Shown: positions 20,983-33,772, numbered from the stretch's first letter. The stretch is DNA of 64,000 bases from Elymus sibiricus (GCA_039707655.1 CM077676.1:430071379-430135378); one strand, 5' to 3'. A program made the numbers and translations. The notes: generated by a model from the sequence alone, not told the origin.

Positions 20983-21796
20983 GGTAACTTTACTATATTA
21001 TACTTTCTTTGCGTCTGTGTGACTATATGAATGAATGGTCTGCTTATCTTATATGTTGAGTATAGATGAAATGAAACGATATACCCAAGAAATAATGACC
21101 TTTGGAAGAGGAGAATGTGCAATATTGATTGCCAATGAAGACGAATGCATCTTGCCACTTTAAAGTTTACTTTGTTCTGTATCAAAACCGAACCCAAACA
21201 TGATTAAACTTCTTGTTATCGAATTTGCTCAGTTGCTTTATTGTTTATTACCAGTTGCATATATACTACAAAGCACCGATACGGATACGAGTATCGGTAT
21301 CAGGCCAATACGGATACGATATATAAGTAGATAATCTGAAGGTGTTTGGCTTTTGTTGTTGTGTTTTTTCCCCAGTGGTCAGGTAGAGCATCAGCAAGGT
21401 CTTTCTCAGGCAGTGCAGGGACTCGTCCTCTTGGATGTTCTTCTATACCGCCCTTGAGTCAAATAACTTCATTCGACATCCAGAAACCAATACGGCTGTA
21501 AAATAGCTCCGTCATTTTTTTTGCAATTATTGTGAATCTCTCATAGACAATCAGTCCTTGGATGTTGTTGCCTCGTCTTACAGGTCAACATGCTGGTCAA
21601 TTGGCTGTCATTTCAGCATACTCCATTTACATACTTCATTGGAATCTAATTAAACACCTTGGGTTTTGAGTTTAGGGTAGGTTCTGATCAAGACATGCAT
21701 GCTAGCCATTCATTGACGAAAATTCAGTTAAACTGCTTACTTTACAACCAGATGATGTGTGTCTGTTCAACTCTGTCATGCACCGGTAAATTTCTT
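20983..21796. other. DUF1618 3' flank, no further gene
   Basis: AT-rich sequence, part of it probably the old 3' UTR. Near 21272-21330 the word cggatacga recurs (accgatacggatacgagtatcgg). No coding frame was recognised. Confidence 0.5.
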
Positions 21797-22345
21797 ATAG
21801 GGGCATGCTTGAACCTCCTTAAATGTTTTAAAAAGGGTAATTTGACTAATGAGTATTAGATGGCCGGTTTGTTAGGCTACACAAAAAAAATCCCAACTCC
21901 TTAGGGAGTTTGCTTTGGGTTCCACGGCTGGAGGAGAATGTTATGCAATGTCCGTAATTACAATTGTATTTAGTTTGCTCTGCACCAACCACCAACTTAT
22001 CTGTGTGTGTGTGCGCGCGCGCGCGCAAGCGCTCTAATCTACCAAAAAAATTCTTCCCGAGAAACTGAAATCGCAATTTCCTTGGATATATATATATAGA
22101 TACACATACAAACACTACTGCTGGTAGTGTACTATTTTTATGTCACTTAACAATAAGGTTCACCTAACCTGGTTATGATAAGAGTATGATAGATATTCCT
22201 CTTGTGTTAACATTTCCATTACAAATTTTCCATTGTCATGTTTAATTTGCATCGTGCCAGGTAATTATCTCCCATGTTGATGCATGTGTGGCCAATTCAT
22301 AGTGCCCGTGAGTTTAGGTCGCTTTTCGTGAACAAGAGATTGATC
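21797..22345 (+). repeat. Segment duplicated at 55046-55601 (copy 1)
   Basis: About 550 bp align by eye with 55046-55601 in the same orientation. Shared strings include ttagggagtttgctt, ggttccacggctgga, gtatttagtttg-c/t-tctgcacca, aatttccttggatatatat, gtactatttttatgtcactta and gagtttaggtcgcttttc. A gt/gc dinucleotide tract (about 22003-22026) sits where copy 2 has only a short gcgcgc stretch. Copy 1 lacks the Stowaway insertion found in copy 2. Confidence 0.8.
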
Positions 22346-23380
22346 AATACATCCCAAACGGATAAATACAAACAGACTAATTTGTATTTTGTGCTGAACG
22401 AATGTCCGCACACCTTCCTCCTATCTGTGTATGGATGCTGAAGTTAGCTGAGTGTGGTGAGTGCGATCTCAACCCGGATTCAAAGGAGGCTGTAAAGGGC
22501 GCATATGATCTACTGTCACTCGCGACCATAGTAGTAGGTGACAAGTTCCAGTTTGAGCGGCTTGATAATCTATGAACCTCTCTCTGTAACATGCTGGCCG
22601 TACCTGTTGATGCAACTGACTGTGCTCGAATGTAATGTAATTTCTGGCTACTCTTCTCTGGGCACCAACTTGACGGCCGACAAGCTCGTGTTCAGCAGGA
22701 CTGTTTCTCTGCGTGACTCTTCGGGGAAGGCCGGACCCAAGTGAGTGCTAATTTAGTCTACTGGAGTTTGTATTTTGCTTGCTTGGTGACTGGTGACAGA
22801 GGTGCTAATGTGAGAAAACTAAGTAATGCCATACACCACTATCTGCTGCTGATCTGCTGCTGCTGCTGCTGTACAGATAACTGCTGGATCTGGGAGGAGG
22901 ACCTGGGGGCAGAGGAGCTGGGCGGAGGTGGGGGCAGAGGTGGAGGGTGGAGGTAGGAGACGACCTGGGAGGCGGAGGATTCAAAATTAGGGAGGGGTAA
23001 CAAGATCATTTAGGCGGTTTTTCTCCTAGTCGGAACAAGTCTTAAACGACTTATATTTCGGATCGGAGGGAGTACTAATTACTTTTTTCGGTTGGACCAT
23101 TACACGTACAGACTAGACTGGTAGTAATAGGAAGATTCTCTCTTTCTTCGGATAATAAGTGGATTGAAAATCTGTTCAAGTACTCCTGTTTCAGAAACAC
23201 ATTAGGAAGCAGCAAGACACAGTACGCCAATCAATCCTATCTATCACATTGACCATACGCACAGCCTGGGCTTCTTTGCTTTGGTGCGTTTGCCTGGTTC
23301 GTTCATTACGTTACTAATTGCCTTTCGTACAAAAATACACTACTGTACTACTGATAGTTCTTAATGCACCACGGGATAGG
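22346..23380 (+). other. Unrecognised exon-like pieces and MITE remnant
   Basis: 22435-22575 is a 46-residue frame (MLKLAECGECDLNPDSKEAV...) and 22615-22741 another exon-like frame (TVLECNVISGYSS..., LTADKLVFSRTVSL) ending at AAG before tgagtg. They may be remnants of one gene, but I do not recognise the family. A ctg repeat and GGT-rich patch lie at 22850-22960. cggatcggagggagtact near 23055-23075 is probably a remnant end of a Stowaway-type MITE. The rest holds nothing I can name. Confidence 0.35.
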
Positions 23381-23384
23381 ACAG

Positions 23385-23765
23385 GACGACAAACCGATCT
23401 GTTCCTGATGCCTCCCAAATCCAACATGTTTGTGATGGTTTGACTGTGTTACACCACACATATTTCGTGTTTCCTTTACACGACTTCAACAAAATGAAAA
23501 CATGGTAGGTAGCTCTCTTGGGCGAAATGGCCTATATATAAGTTTCTTTGGTCTTCTTCTGGGTATCTAATCACTGCAATAAACCACGGTGGATGGAAGC
23601 TACTCTGGCTAGCTGGTCACTATGAACCATGCACGGTGGAGGGGAGCTATATATACATATGCAACCACTAATGGGAGCTACGAAGAAAAAGAAATGATAA
23701 TAACTCAGTGACGAGGCGAATGTTGTGCAGCATGGAAAATGAGTTATTGACTTGATATACATCTT
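23385..23765 (+). repeat. TATA-bearing recurrent repeat, copy A
   Basis: It shares with the copies at 27690-28185, 52829-53105, 61830-62290 (inverse) and 63690-63810 (inverse) the ordered words gcctcccaaat, acttcaacaaaat, aaatggcctatatataa, actgcaataaa-ccac, gatggaagctactctggcta, a Pu-rich gggagcta block, gataataactcag and gagttattgacttg. Class unknown. Confidence 0.6.
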
Positions 23766-23912
23766 TAATAATTCGTACAGGTTTAGGTGAGCTTGTACAT
23801 CTACTTGTCCAACTAAATGAGCTTCCATCTTATCCCTGCAAAAATCAGATGAAACAAACGTCGGAGCACCCCGGCGGTACCTGCAGTCTGGATGTTCCCC
23901 GTCAGTAGCACA

Positions 23913-26430
23913 AGTTTTTTTTTTTTTTTTTTTGAGGAAAAAGGCTCACGCCCCGCCTCCACTTCATTGAATAAAATGAAGCCAAGTCAGTTACAACGCA
24001 CGCAGAGCAAACAGATAGAGTACTCCTCAGCAAAAGTTCAAAGAGAGAATTCTCAAGTCTAGCATGAAACATATACAACGCAGAGAACATGAAAGCTCAT
24101 CGGCACAGACATGCGTTTTTACTACCACTCCTCTTCTCTGTTTGTACTTTTTCACGTGCCTGGGATCATGATCTTTTTCTGTTATTGCTTTTTGGCTTCA
24201 TCATCACGCACCATCGCTCAGAGCTCCAGCTTCCAGGTAGACCAGCTTCAGCGAGGATCCGGCCAGAGCAGGGGAGGTGGTGCACGCACCAAGCGATCTA
24301 TTCTTCTGATCACCTCTCCTGCCTCTCTTTTTGCCTCCCCTGAGAACAGGACACTCAATTGCTGTGTGAGGCGATTTTTCGCCAAACAGCCTGCAAACCA
24401 TTCCAATGGGAACGAGCAAAACATAAATCATTGCGAGTTTGCCATAGAGCCCACAAGGTTGCTGCATGGATAGTGTTCGCAACGCGATGGTTATTATTAC
24501 TAACCCACCACGCAGAAATAGAATGTATATCAATGGCTCTAATCTTAGTAATATTACAGATATTCCTCCTGATCTCAGCAGCTACAACACACTCACAAAA
24601 GAGGTATTTATTGTATTCTGCATCAGAGCAAAAAACACAGGTGGTGTCAGGGATATGCTACCTTTTGCTTAGATTGTCTCTCGTTAGCAGTTTATTTTTA
24701 AGCATCAACCAAAGAAAAATGTGGATCTTAGGAGGGACTGCAATTTTCCACACAGCAGGTACATTAACTGGAACAACACCCCTGAAATTAATAATCGAAT
24801 AAAAGGAGTTCACATAATAAATCCTGTTAGACTCATACTTCCAAATCAGGGAATCCTTTTCATCACTGAATTTAATGGACTCGTCAATACTTATAATTAA
24901 TATATAGATCATACCACTGGGTCAACAAATCCTGGGTGAAGCATCTTCTAAAACTAATTTTCAGCTGCTACCCATCCCAAACTTTGTCAATAGTAATATC
25001 ATGCTCATTAGCGAATACATATAAATCCCAAAATTGGGTGGCTAGACTAGCAGAGCCAAACAAGAAGTCTTCCCAGAATTTGATCTCCATACCATCCCCA
25101 ATTTTCCAAATATATCCCATCTTGGCTGCTTTAGCTACCCATAGCTAGGACTCCCTTCCAAAGGGGGACACCCCAGTGGGAGGCATGAGAAGACACCAGG
25201 ACAAGCGCGACAAGATTAGATCTCCACATCCGGATCAGGGCGCCTGAGCCACCTACCACCATACCTCTCGCTGCCCACACGACCAAGAGACATAGCCACC
25301 ACCGTCGCTATGGAGCCCGCCGGAGAGCCCAACATGCGGACCACCTTCCAGTGCCGCCGCCCCGGCCTCCAAATCCCCCGAGACAACACAAACGGCCCGC
25401 TTCACAATGCACAAACCATGGAAGGTAAAGACCGGCACCAGTCACTAAGCCAGGGTCAGTGCCACCACCGTAGGGGCGCCCATGCTTACAGTACCCTCCA
25501 GTCCCGATGGATCGAAGGGGACATAAGGCCATCATCCAGATATGCTCAGACGACTCCAATTCCATGGCCAAAAGAACCGGTCTGAGCAGCACAAAACAGC
25601 CCCGTGCAGACGACTCCCGAACCGAACTGCAAACCCCCACCTTGGATTGGCTGGCGGCGACCTAGACCCAAAAAGCATGACTGCAAGGCGACACCGCGTC
25701 GGACCTTGCTCGAGGAGCAACCACCCACGGGCAGGAGGACCATGTCAAATTCCATGCCCCGCGGACAATCCGCGTCGCCGGCCCACTGCCGACACATGCA
25801 CCCGGACGACAAGGGCGTCGCCCCATCAAGAGGGGGGCCGCTCATGGCAGCCGACAACTCCGGCCGTCGAGTAGCCGCGCCCATTCCAATTCCGCTTCCC
25901 CATAGACTCCCCACTCCAAGATCCGTGGTCACCAACCAAAGCCATGGCCACCATCCACAGCCCCCTATCCCGCCTCCCTGCCCGCGAGAAGGACTGCCGG
26001 AACCCACCACAGTCAGCATCCGCGCCCCGACGCCCAGGGACACCCGAACACGCCACCCCCGCCGCGGGGACCCGCATGGCGCCTGATCTTCATGCCGCCA
26101 CCTCGTTCCCCGCACGTCCCGAAACCATCCAGGTCGCCTGAAGACGCCTGCAAACCCGGAGTCCTCCATGCCACAACCAGGAGCCCGGGGCCACCGCCGC
26201 CAGCAACCAGCGTCGCGCCGCCGCTTGGCGAAGTCGTCCAGTGCCTACTCCCGATAAGCGCGGAGGAGAAACCGCCCCGCCGCCGCCGACACCGGTAGGG
26301 CTTGGCCTGCCAGCGCGCTCTAGCGGCAGCGAGGGGAGGGGAGGGAGGAGAGGGGGCCGAAGCCGGCGGCGACTTGGGTTAGCCCCCTGTCGCTTGCGGG
26401 AGCGATGCGGGGGTGGGCTGTTTTTTCTGG
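23913..26430 (-). mobile_element. LINE, internally deleted
   Basis: Read on the minus strand, it begins with a GC-rich 5' region (about 26430-25150) of the kind found at the 5' end of Triticeae LINEs (gctcccgcaagcgacagggg, then gctaacccaagtcgccgcc). It jumps at about 25145 to the reverse-transcriptase zinc-binding region (24912-24658: DSLIWKYESNRIYYVNSFYS, VWKIAVPPKIHIFLWLMLKN). A 3' UTR and a poly(A) tail follow, seen as about 20 T at 23913-23932. Endonuclease and reverse transcriptase are absent. The open frames in the GC-rich part have low-complexity composition and are probably not proteins. Confidence 0.6.
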
Positions 26431-26585
26431 TCTAAACATGGATTTTTCTAGTCACTCTTTATTCTTAATCCATTCTTACTGTCTGTCACAACATCATAGG
26501 GTAATGATGCAAAGTATATGCACCCTGGGGGGCGGGCCTCATGAAGATACAAGTTGAGATGCTCCTAGCATATTTGCGATAGTTT

Positions 26586-27240
26586 TTATTTTGGGAGAAA
26601 ACATCCGATATATTCATCTTTAATTATCGCAATACAACGAACACTAGAAATAATAAAAATTACATTCAGATCCGTAGACCACGTAGCAACGACTACAAGC
26701 GCTGAAGCGGGCCGAAGGCGCGCTTCCGTCATCACCCCTCGCTCACCGGAGTCGGGCAAAAATTGTTGTAGTAGGCAGTCAGGAAGTCGTCGTCTAAGGC
26801 CCCATAGGACCAACGCACCAGAACAACAACCTCCGCCAATGAAGAGTAGCGTAGATCGGAAGGATCAAACCTGAAGACACACGAACGTAGACGAACGACG
26901 AACGGATCCGAGCAAATCCACCAATGACACATCCGCCGGAGACACACCCCTCCAGATGCCCACCGACGATGCTAGGTGCATCACCGGAACGTGGGCTAGG
27001 CGGGGAGAACCTTATTCCATCTTCAGGGAGCCGCCACCGTATCGCCTTCCTAAACAGGACACAAACCCTAACAAATCTCGAAGACACGTCTAAAAACGTA
27101 GCCCTCCCACCGGCAAGGGTCGGGATCCACCGCACCCCCATGGCCCTAAGGCCACCGGAGACGAGGCGGATCAACGGCAGCGCCGACGGGAGGCTGAGAA
27201 ACCGTAATTTTAGGGAAGAAGGCGACTGCGTGAGGACTCC
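26586..27240. repeat. High-copy Triticeae-type repeat, unclassified
   Basis: The block starts with tccgatatattcatctttaa and continues with agatccgtagaccacgtagc and ggccccataggaccaacgca, and ends ...gagacgaggcggatcaacgg. It is CG-rich with short frames on both strands and resembles repeats I associate with many wheat BACs (from memory, not searched). No terminal repeats were resolved. A cactacaagaaaagg string at 27273 just after it resembles an isolated CACTA-type terminus. Confidence 0.4.
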
Positions 27241-27389
27241 CTAATGTTGTCATATTTGTGATAGTTAGTGTCACTACAAGAAAAGGTGATACGTATGATA
27301 CTCCAGTGGGGATTAGGAAGCATAGGCGGCGGCCCTTCAGCGAGCTTGAGACCATGCATGCTGCCGACACCGGTGTCCCCAAGCCCATA

Positions 27390-28185
27390 CCGCCAGCAGA
27401 TTCACAAATGCCAATTGCAGTGAGCAAACCGCCGCGACCAAACTGTACATCATCGTCTTCATTGTGCATACCGCTTCCACTCCAAGTATCCTCTATGCCT
27501 TTGCTAGGAGTCCCAATTAATCTAGCAAGTGCTCCTCCTTAGATTTCTGAATCAATCATTCCGCTGTGGAGGAGGCATGATCAATTGGGGTTGAAGACGA
27601 CCGGGCACATAGACGTGTGCTGGTGCAGCAAGCGAGTCCTCCATCGCAGAGCTGAGTGATTGAAACCATCATGTGTATATCCACGATGTACTGCCTAATG
27701 GGACCCTGGTTTACTCTGGCTTCAATAATCTCTTGCCATGCCTCTTATTGAAGTACATAGTACTGCAGATAGACCACAGGCAGTCATGTAACTACAACCT
27801 GATTTGTTCCTAATGCCTCCCAAATCTAACATTTTTGTGACAGTTCACGTGTGTTTTGTTGCACGACAAATGTTCCATACTCCCTCCACACAGCTTCAAC
27901 AAAATAAAAATGAGGGGAATTTTCTTGAGGAGTACTATCCATGGTAGCTATCTCATTAGAGAGAAATGGCCTATATATAACTTTCTTTAGTTTTCTTCTG
28001 GCTAGCTAACCACTGCAATAAATCACAGTGGATAGGAGCTACTCTGGCTATATGATAATTCTCAACCACGGCCGAGACGAGCGACATATATGCACCCACC
28101 ACTGATGGGGGCTAGGAAGAAAATAAATGATAATAACTCAGTGCCTAGGTGATGGTGTGCAGTATTAAAAATGAGCTATTGACTT
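27390..28185 (+). repeat. Duplicated block plus TATA-bearing repeat, copy B
   Basis: 27390-27660 resembles 29090-29400 (shared: cagcagattca/cagcagtcaacagattca, gccgcgaccaaact, gggttgaagacga/gggttgaagatga, gtggtgcagc). From about 27690 to 28185 it is the longest copy of the recurrent repeat, including cctatatataac at about 27970 and the inverted pair ccactg...cagtgg at 28011-28032. Confidence 0.5.
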
Positions 28186-28210
28186 GTTTTTTAAACGCTC
28201 ACCGACCGAA

Positions 28211-28233
28211 GGGGGGGGGGGGGGGGGGGGGGG
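28211..28233. repeat. Poly-G tract, 23 bp
   Basis: An uninterrupted run of 23 G. It could form a G-quadruplex and is also a place where sequencing length errors are likely. Confidence 0.9.
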
Positions 28234-30040
28234 TATGTTTCAAAAAGGAAACCGATTCGAAAACCCAACATAGTGGCCCTGTTTATAAGGTAACCGGGCC
28301 AAAAACACAGACAAGCCTTGGTAGATTACAAGAGGAGGAAAAAAGAAATGAGAAGTGTGGGTGCCAATGACATGGCACATCCCAACCGGCGTCGACATCT
28401 ACCATCACCATTAGAATAGTGTGACGGGCGACATTGAAGGGTATCAAAATACCGAGACCTTTCAAGTTGACACAACAGCACCTGTGTATGTGTCGATATC
28501 CCCACAACATGATACAAGAGCAAACAAAATCAATGAGTATCGCCGGAATTTTGATTGCGAAGGCTGCCAAAGGGGCTTGATACTGGAGCGGTGCAAGCCG
28601 TGAGAGCACCAACTAGCACAAACCCTAACTACAACCTGCACCGAAGGGACAATCAACGCAATTGCAAGGTGGGAAGGAAATCATGCACCGTCGAAGAGTA
28701 AAGATCAACCGAGACAACACTGAGAACGTGAAGCTCACCGCGACACATCATTCACAATAGGAAGGATTTCAGCATCCATTGCGACACGAAGCCGATGTCG
28801 AGGGCACCTCACTGTGGGGTAGGGGAGGTGGTGGATGGCACGGAGGCTTCACCATACTCCCAACTGTCGCCGGCAACCAAGCACGAGGTACCACATCAAT
28901 GGCAAAGGTAGGGGGTTCCAAGACACCTTCAATAAGGGAAGCATAGTTGTCGGAGCTTTCGCTCGGAACCCCACTGAGGTGAGATGCATCTCCCATACCG
29001 CGCCTCTAGGGAGGATTACAACGGTAGGGTGCTGTCGTGGTCACTCAGACACAAATGTTAGAGCATTGACACTCTCACTCATTTCACCAGCAGTCAACAG
29101 ATTCATAGACGCCAGCAGGAGTGACTGCGCCGCCACGACCAAACTATACGTCAGTGTCTCCTCGTCCACATCACCTCCACGCTCCAGAAATCTCGATGCC
29201 TTCGCAGGGAATCTGATCGAACAACCAAAAATCCCTGCACGTCCATGCTGTGCCCTGTGGCTCTAAAAAAATCCTCTGTGTCCCGGATCAAGTAAGGGTT
29301 GAAGATGATTGCCACATCGACGAGTGGGTGGTGCAGCTAACGAATCATCCTCCTCGCTATTGATCCACTCGGCGGTCAGAGATGGAGTTAGAGGCGCCAG
29401 CAAGTGTAGCAGCACCAACTTTGGTTGGGATGAATCTCAGAGACATCAGAAAGTGCATAAGTCTAACACGTCTCACAACAAATCCAGAGGCATCTCGGCG
29501 AGCTAGACCAGCGAGTAACCATCCTTTCCAACTATTCCACATACAGACTGGGAGTAAACAGGCAGATAAAAACCCCTCTTCCTTCAAAAAAGTAGATTGA
29601 ATATCTGTTCCAGGAAGGTACATCATTTTCAGAAACAAAACATCCCGGGGACTCATGTAACAGTAGTTACAGCATGTAGCTAGCAGGATAGAAGATATCG
29701 GCGGCTCTACCGCCAAATCACCTCTACTATGGAATGCATCAGAAATTGGTTACAGTAATCGGTTTGCTCAAGTTTGACCCCGAAAGAAGAATAAAATGGG
29801 AGGAAATAGAACAAGACAAATAATCTTAGCCATTCACCTCCTGGCAAAAAAAAATGAAGGTCTGCACAGAACAATGAGCAAAACCCTTCTAAAGGGGAAT
29901 CTCTTATCTGGCACATCTAGTTAGGCCTTGCCTTTCCTTTAAAAAAAAGGAACTAATCCATCTCTTGTTAAACGAGGGGGCAGGAGGCTCAGCGATGGGG
30001 TTTATCGCTCAACGATGGATTGTCAACTATATTTTTTCGG
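28234..30040. other. Repeat-derived DNA, no gene
   Basis: CG-rich low-homology sequence with many short frames and no recognised domain. 29090-29400 resembles 27390-27660. 29590-29660 resembles 23160-23215 (gattgaa-t/a-atctgttc, ttcagaaacaaaaca). No termini or TSDs were resolved. Confidence 0.4.
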
Positions 30041-30043
30041 AAA

Positions 30044-30258
30044 TCTTATCTAGCTGACGTTCGCTGGGAGAGCATGGCATTTCGAACGTTTTTCCTGGCA
30101 CTTTTAGTTGTATCCGGGGTGACATTTTCTTGGAGGATGGCAGTTTTGAGCTTTCTTTCCAGAAAATGCCATGTTGGTCTCTACAAACTGCCATCCCTCG
30201 ACCAACTAAAATTGTTCGCAAATGTCACCCCCTCCCAGCGAACGTCAGTCAGATAAGA
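30044..30258. mobile_element. Foldback MITE, ~215 bp
   Basis: The termini tcttatctagctgacgttcg and the inverse of cgaacgtcagtcagataaga pair over about 26 bp (core ctgacgttcgctggga). Further dyads lie inside (gacatttt/aaatgtca, gccatcc/ggatggc). No convincing target duplication was found, so the superfamily is left open. Confidence 0.7.
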
Positions 30259-31560
30259 GGGTCATATTTTCTTCGTTTGCAAGCGAAGTGACACTTTTTT
30301 TTTTGGGAGGACGAGTGGACATATCGGTGTCTGCATTAAATTCAATTCAGTCATAACTCAAGATGGCAATGGGGCCTCGAAACCCGCGTCCCCACGGGTG
30401 TCTACCCTACTAGATGACCCGATTGCGCTGATAGCGCAAGAAGCCAGTTAGAAGTGATGTTAGTCGTGAGTAAGTAGGAGATGTAGCTGGAAATATAATG
30501 TAATATGGATTGTATTACAGATAGTAGAATGACTTAGATCAGTTTACAGAAAAACTAGGACTCTGTATTATAAGGACTCTATATGAGAAGTATATCTGAA
30601 ATCCCTAAAATTGTTGTACATTAGAGATCATAAGGTGGACAACCTGCAATAGAAAAGTAAACCCGAACTTGAATAGGCTTTTCACAGAATAGAAATAAAG
30701 CAAGCATTTTACGACATTTGTAAACTTTATCACCAGACAGACTATCTAAATAGGTAGATAATTGGTCTCCAACTTCTTTGCCTCATTGTTAATCATATTA
30801 CATTCGAGTTAGTAAACAAACCGGAGGAAATACTCAACCTACAACCAAGTTTCTATAGTTTACTAGTTAATTGCCCGTGCGTTGCAACGGGATACATTTA
30901 TTCCGATGGTTCGGTATTAATCATGTCTAACATATACCTTCAGAATTCACATGCACATCATGTACTGTATGCTTTTTTTACCGTTATAGCAAGCTTCCCA
31001 ATCCAAGCTCGCCAGCCCTATCAGTGATGCATCCGGCTCACCACCCCCCACCCAACCAACACATACTTTGAATATTATTAACTCATACATTTAGTTGTGT
31101 ATTTTTTGTAATTATACATTTAGTTGTGTTATATTTCACTTTATATTGGTCTTAGTAAGGTGTACCTATAATTTTCGGATACGTCACATTAAACTTCTCC
31201 CCCCCCCCCCCACCCCCCCGCGCCCCATCCCTCTCTTTCCTGCTGTCACGATCAAACTGTAGTCTCTCCCCCTCTCCTTCCCGTTGCAATCTCACAATCA
31301 ATTTGCATTCTATGTTCTCTCCCTCTCCCGTTGCGATGCCATGATCAAACTGCAATCCCTTTTCTCCCCTCTCCCCCCTCCTTCTCTCTCCCACTGCATT
31401 GTCACAATCAAATTGCATTTTATGTTCTCTCCCACCCTCTCTCCTGTAGCAACCTCTCTCTCTCTCCCCCCCCCCCCCTCCCCTACTGACACCCTGATGA
31501 GACTAAGTTCAAGAGCAACCACAAGGCCTCAGGAGCAGCTGGCCACCGAGGTACACCTGT
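30259..31560. other. Possible small element and simple-sequence DNA
   Basis: 30408-30893 may be an unclassified element: it starts ctagatgacccgattgcgct with a ttgcgct/agcgcaa hairpin and ends ttgcccgtgcgttgcaacgg with a cccgt/aacggg hairpin. 31197-31500 is C/CT-rich simple sequence containing two C runs, with the phrase cacaatcaa-t/a-ttgcat repeated. No gene was recognised. Confidence 0.4.
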
Positions 31561-31567
31561 ATGTGGT

Positions 31568-31950
31568 TTTTCTACACCCCAGCTCGGTGCACCCCGCTAC
31601 ACCCCCAAAGGAAAACATTGCAAAACTTTTTGAAAAAATCTAAAATTTTGTGGGAATGATTATGAACAAATATTGTAGGTGCTTGCAAAGTTTGTTGTTC
31701 AAATGACATCCGAGGAGCTCAGTATAAAAAAAACATAATTAAAAAAAATGTATGTGCACTATTTGAGAAGAATTTGTAAAACTTTTTGTAGAGAGCTCCT
31801 CGGATGTCATTTGACCACCAAACTTTGCAAGCATCTATAACATTTGTTCATAATAATTCCCACGAAGTTTAAATTTTCTTTTTGAAAAGTTTTGATATGT
31901 TTTCATGCGGGGGTGCAGCAGGGATGCACAGCGTTGGGGCTCAGCCATTA
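31568..31950. mobile_element. Foldback MITE with ~140-bp arms
   Basis: An inverted repeat. The left arm contains ctcggtgcaccccgctacac, ttgcaaagtttg and caaatgacatccgaggagct. The right arm contains the inverse agctcctcggatgtcatttg, caaactttgcaa and gcgggggtgcagcagggatg. The central loop is AT-rich (about 31725-31785). A partial second copy of one arm lies at 32440-32530 (gtggctgagccctagctcgg, then tgcacccccgcatgaaaata). Confidence 0.8.
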
Positions 31951-33130
31951 CTTTCCCTCCTAAAAAATCAGTGTGACTGGCAGGAGCTGCAACACTCTCC
32001 CCCATGAGGTCGCTGCCACAGCTAGAACCAAGGTGACCTGATGCAATAGACGACGTCCTGTTGAAGCTGCGACCCTTGATGCAAACAGAATGTACTGTGG
32101 CTGTTGGGTAATCAATTATTCTGTACCTAAAAAAGGTCTGAACATGCTACAGTCCTAGCTATTTTATGAGCAGACTTGATGAGTGATCGACTTAGACTCG
32201 TATATACACTAAATCGTCAATGTTAAAATCCGGATGTACACCTAAAAGTACTCTATGTCGCAGTCATAAATTAGCACCGTAAACAAAGGGAGTATGCTCG
32301 TATGTCAGAGATAGAAGCTTGAAACTAGATTTTAAGAACCAGGAGTACTTGTGCACATGCAACGATGCACACATATGAGCTCTAAAAAGAAACACCTTAT
32401 AGCTGCCGCAGTTTATTGCAACTTTGCAAATAAGGAAAAATAGTGGCTGAGCCCTAGCTCGGTGCACCCCCGCATGAAAATATAGCAAAAAAATTCAAAA
32501 AAGAAAAATTGAAACTTCTTTTTTAAGGAGGGAACGGCTACAGGGAGTAGCAGGGAGACCGATTCAACGCCTCGGGTATCAGCTCATTAATGATCCCCAT
32601 GTAGTCCATCTCCAGAACAATGGGACCTATGTATACAGTCCAGAGCAAACACAGCCCAATCAAAGCAGCCTGTCCTTCCGCCTCTTCCACACTACAGCAT
32701 TGTTCCATCTGCCAACACACCGAGAGAATTACCAAACCTCTATATGATCCTAAACGACAGCGTCCCAGCTTTGTTCATTGTCCAGCAGGAAGAAGCAGCA
32801 GAGTTGATCTTAACTGTACCTGTATAAGGTGCCGACCAGCGCATAGCAGGCCTTTTTGGTTGGATTGGACGAGTGCAAACCAGCAACCACACATTCTCTA
32901 AATCATTCGTTCGATGTAGGTCTTTTGAACCAAATACCTTTAAGTTATTTAGGTATCAAATAAAATATAAAAATGTTGTATACAAGAATGTTAATAGTGA
33001 ATGGTGTTGCTCATACAATTTTTATCAATGGTGTATAGAAGAATGTAAAATATAAAACCTAGTTATAGAATAGAATATAAAAATGTTGTTGCCAATTATA
33101 TTGATAATCTAAAATTTTCACTCGGTGGAT
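31951..33130. other. No gene seen
   Basis: AT-rich DNA with short frames only. It contains the partial MITE arm at 32440-32530. A phrase tagaa-gaatgt(a/t)aa...tataaaa repeats around 32975-33085. Confidence 0.45.
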
Positions 33131-33387
33131 TATGCAGGATTTCTCGTGTCGTGTCTCTCTCTCCCGCTCAGTCCCGTCCCGCCGACCGTGAGCACCTCCC
33201 TCTCCTCTCTGTTTAGTTTTAGGTTTAATTTTTTTTAATATATATGTAGATGGATGTATGTTTGCTAGATGGATGTTTAGATGGATGGATGCATGGATGC
33301 ATTAGTGATTGTTGCACTTTTGTGTCATTTTGAAAAAAGCCGACAAAATGGATGCATGGATGCATTTTGCAGGGAACACCTCCGAGT

Positions 33388-33582
33388 GGCCTACGTTTTG
33401 CCGGAATGTTGATTCATTTCCGTTCCGGCAAATTTCAGGTGCTCGATATGTCCTATTTTAGCAAAGGTCATGCCGAAATTTTTCGTAAATTTTGGCATGA
33501 CTTGTGCTAGAAAATAGAAAATATCGAGTGCCCGTGATTTGCCGGAACGGGAATTAATCGACATTCCGGTAGAACATAGGCC
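33388..33582 (+). other. Long near-perfect hairpin in CACTA family A
   Basis: A 195-nt inverted repeat from ggcctacgttttgccggaat to the inverse ending acataggcc. The arms of about 95 nt share ccgttccggcaaat, gctcgatat and gtcatgcc. The loop is very short. It occupies the same position relative to the coding exons as the hairpin at 16118-16321. Confidence 0.7.
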
Positions 33583-33677
33583 ATTTTTTATGCCATTGCT
33601 CCATATATGTAACGGGTTGACTTTCAGTCTGTCGATACTCCTTATGACTTTCAGTCTGTTATTGAAGGAAGGATGCC

Positions 33678-33772
33678 GACTGTTGTTGTGGGGGACGTTT
33701 CCTCTCCTTCTTCTCGTGATATACCTTGGTAATGCATGAGAGAAGGAGGGGAAGCGACCATCACCGACGGTC
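33678..33772 (+). other. miRNA-precursor-like hairpin 1
   Basis: The arms gactgttgttgtgggggacg...ctccttcttctcgtg and catgagagaaggaggggaag...accgacggtc pair over about 40 nt with mismatches and a ~17-nt loop. Followed 60 nt later by a related second hairpin. Confidence 0.6.

Noticed and set aside
25308..26169. Minus-strand frames of 110 and 207 residues
   Set aside because: They lie in the GC-rich 5' region of a LINE with no recognisable domain; the opposite strand is equally open.
27273..27302. CACTA terminus cactacaagaaaagg
   Set aside because: An isolated string without subterminal repeats, partner end or TSD; may be chance or a remnant.
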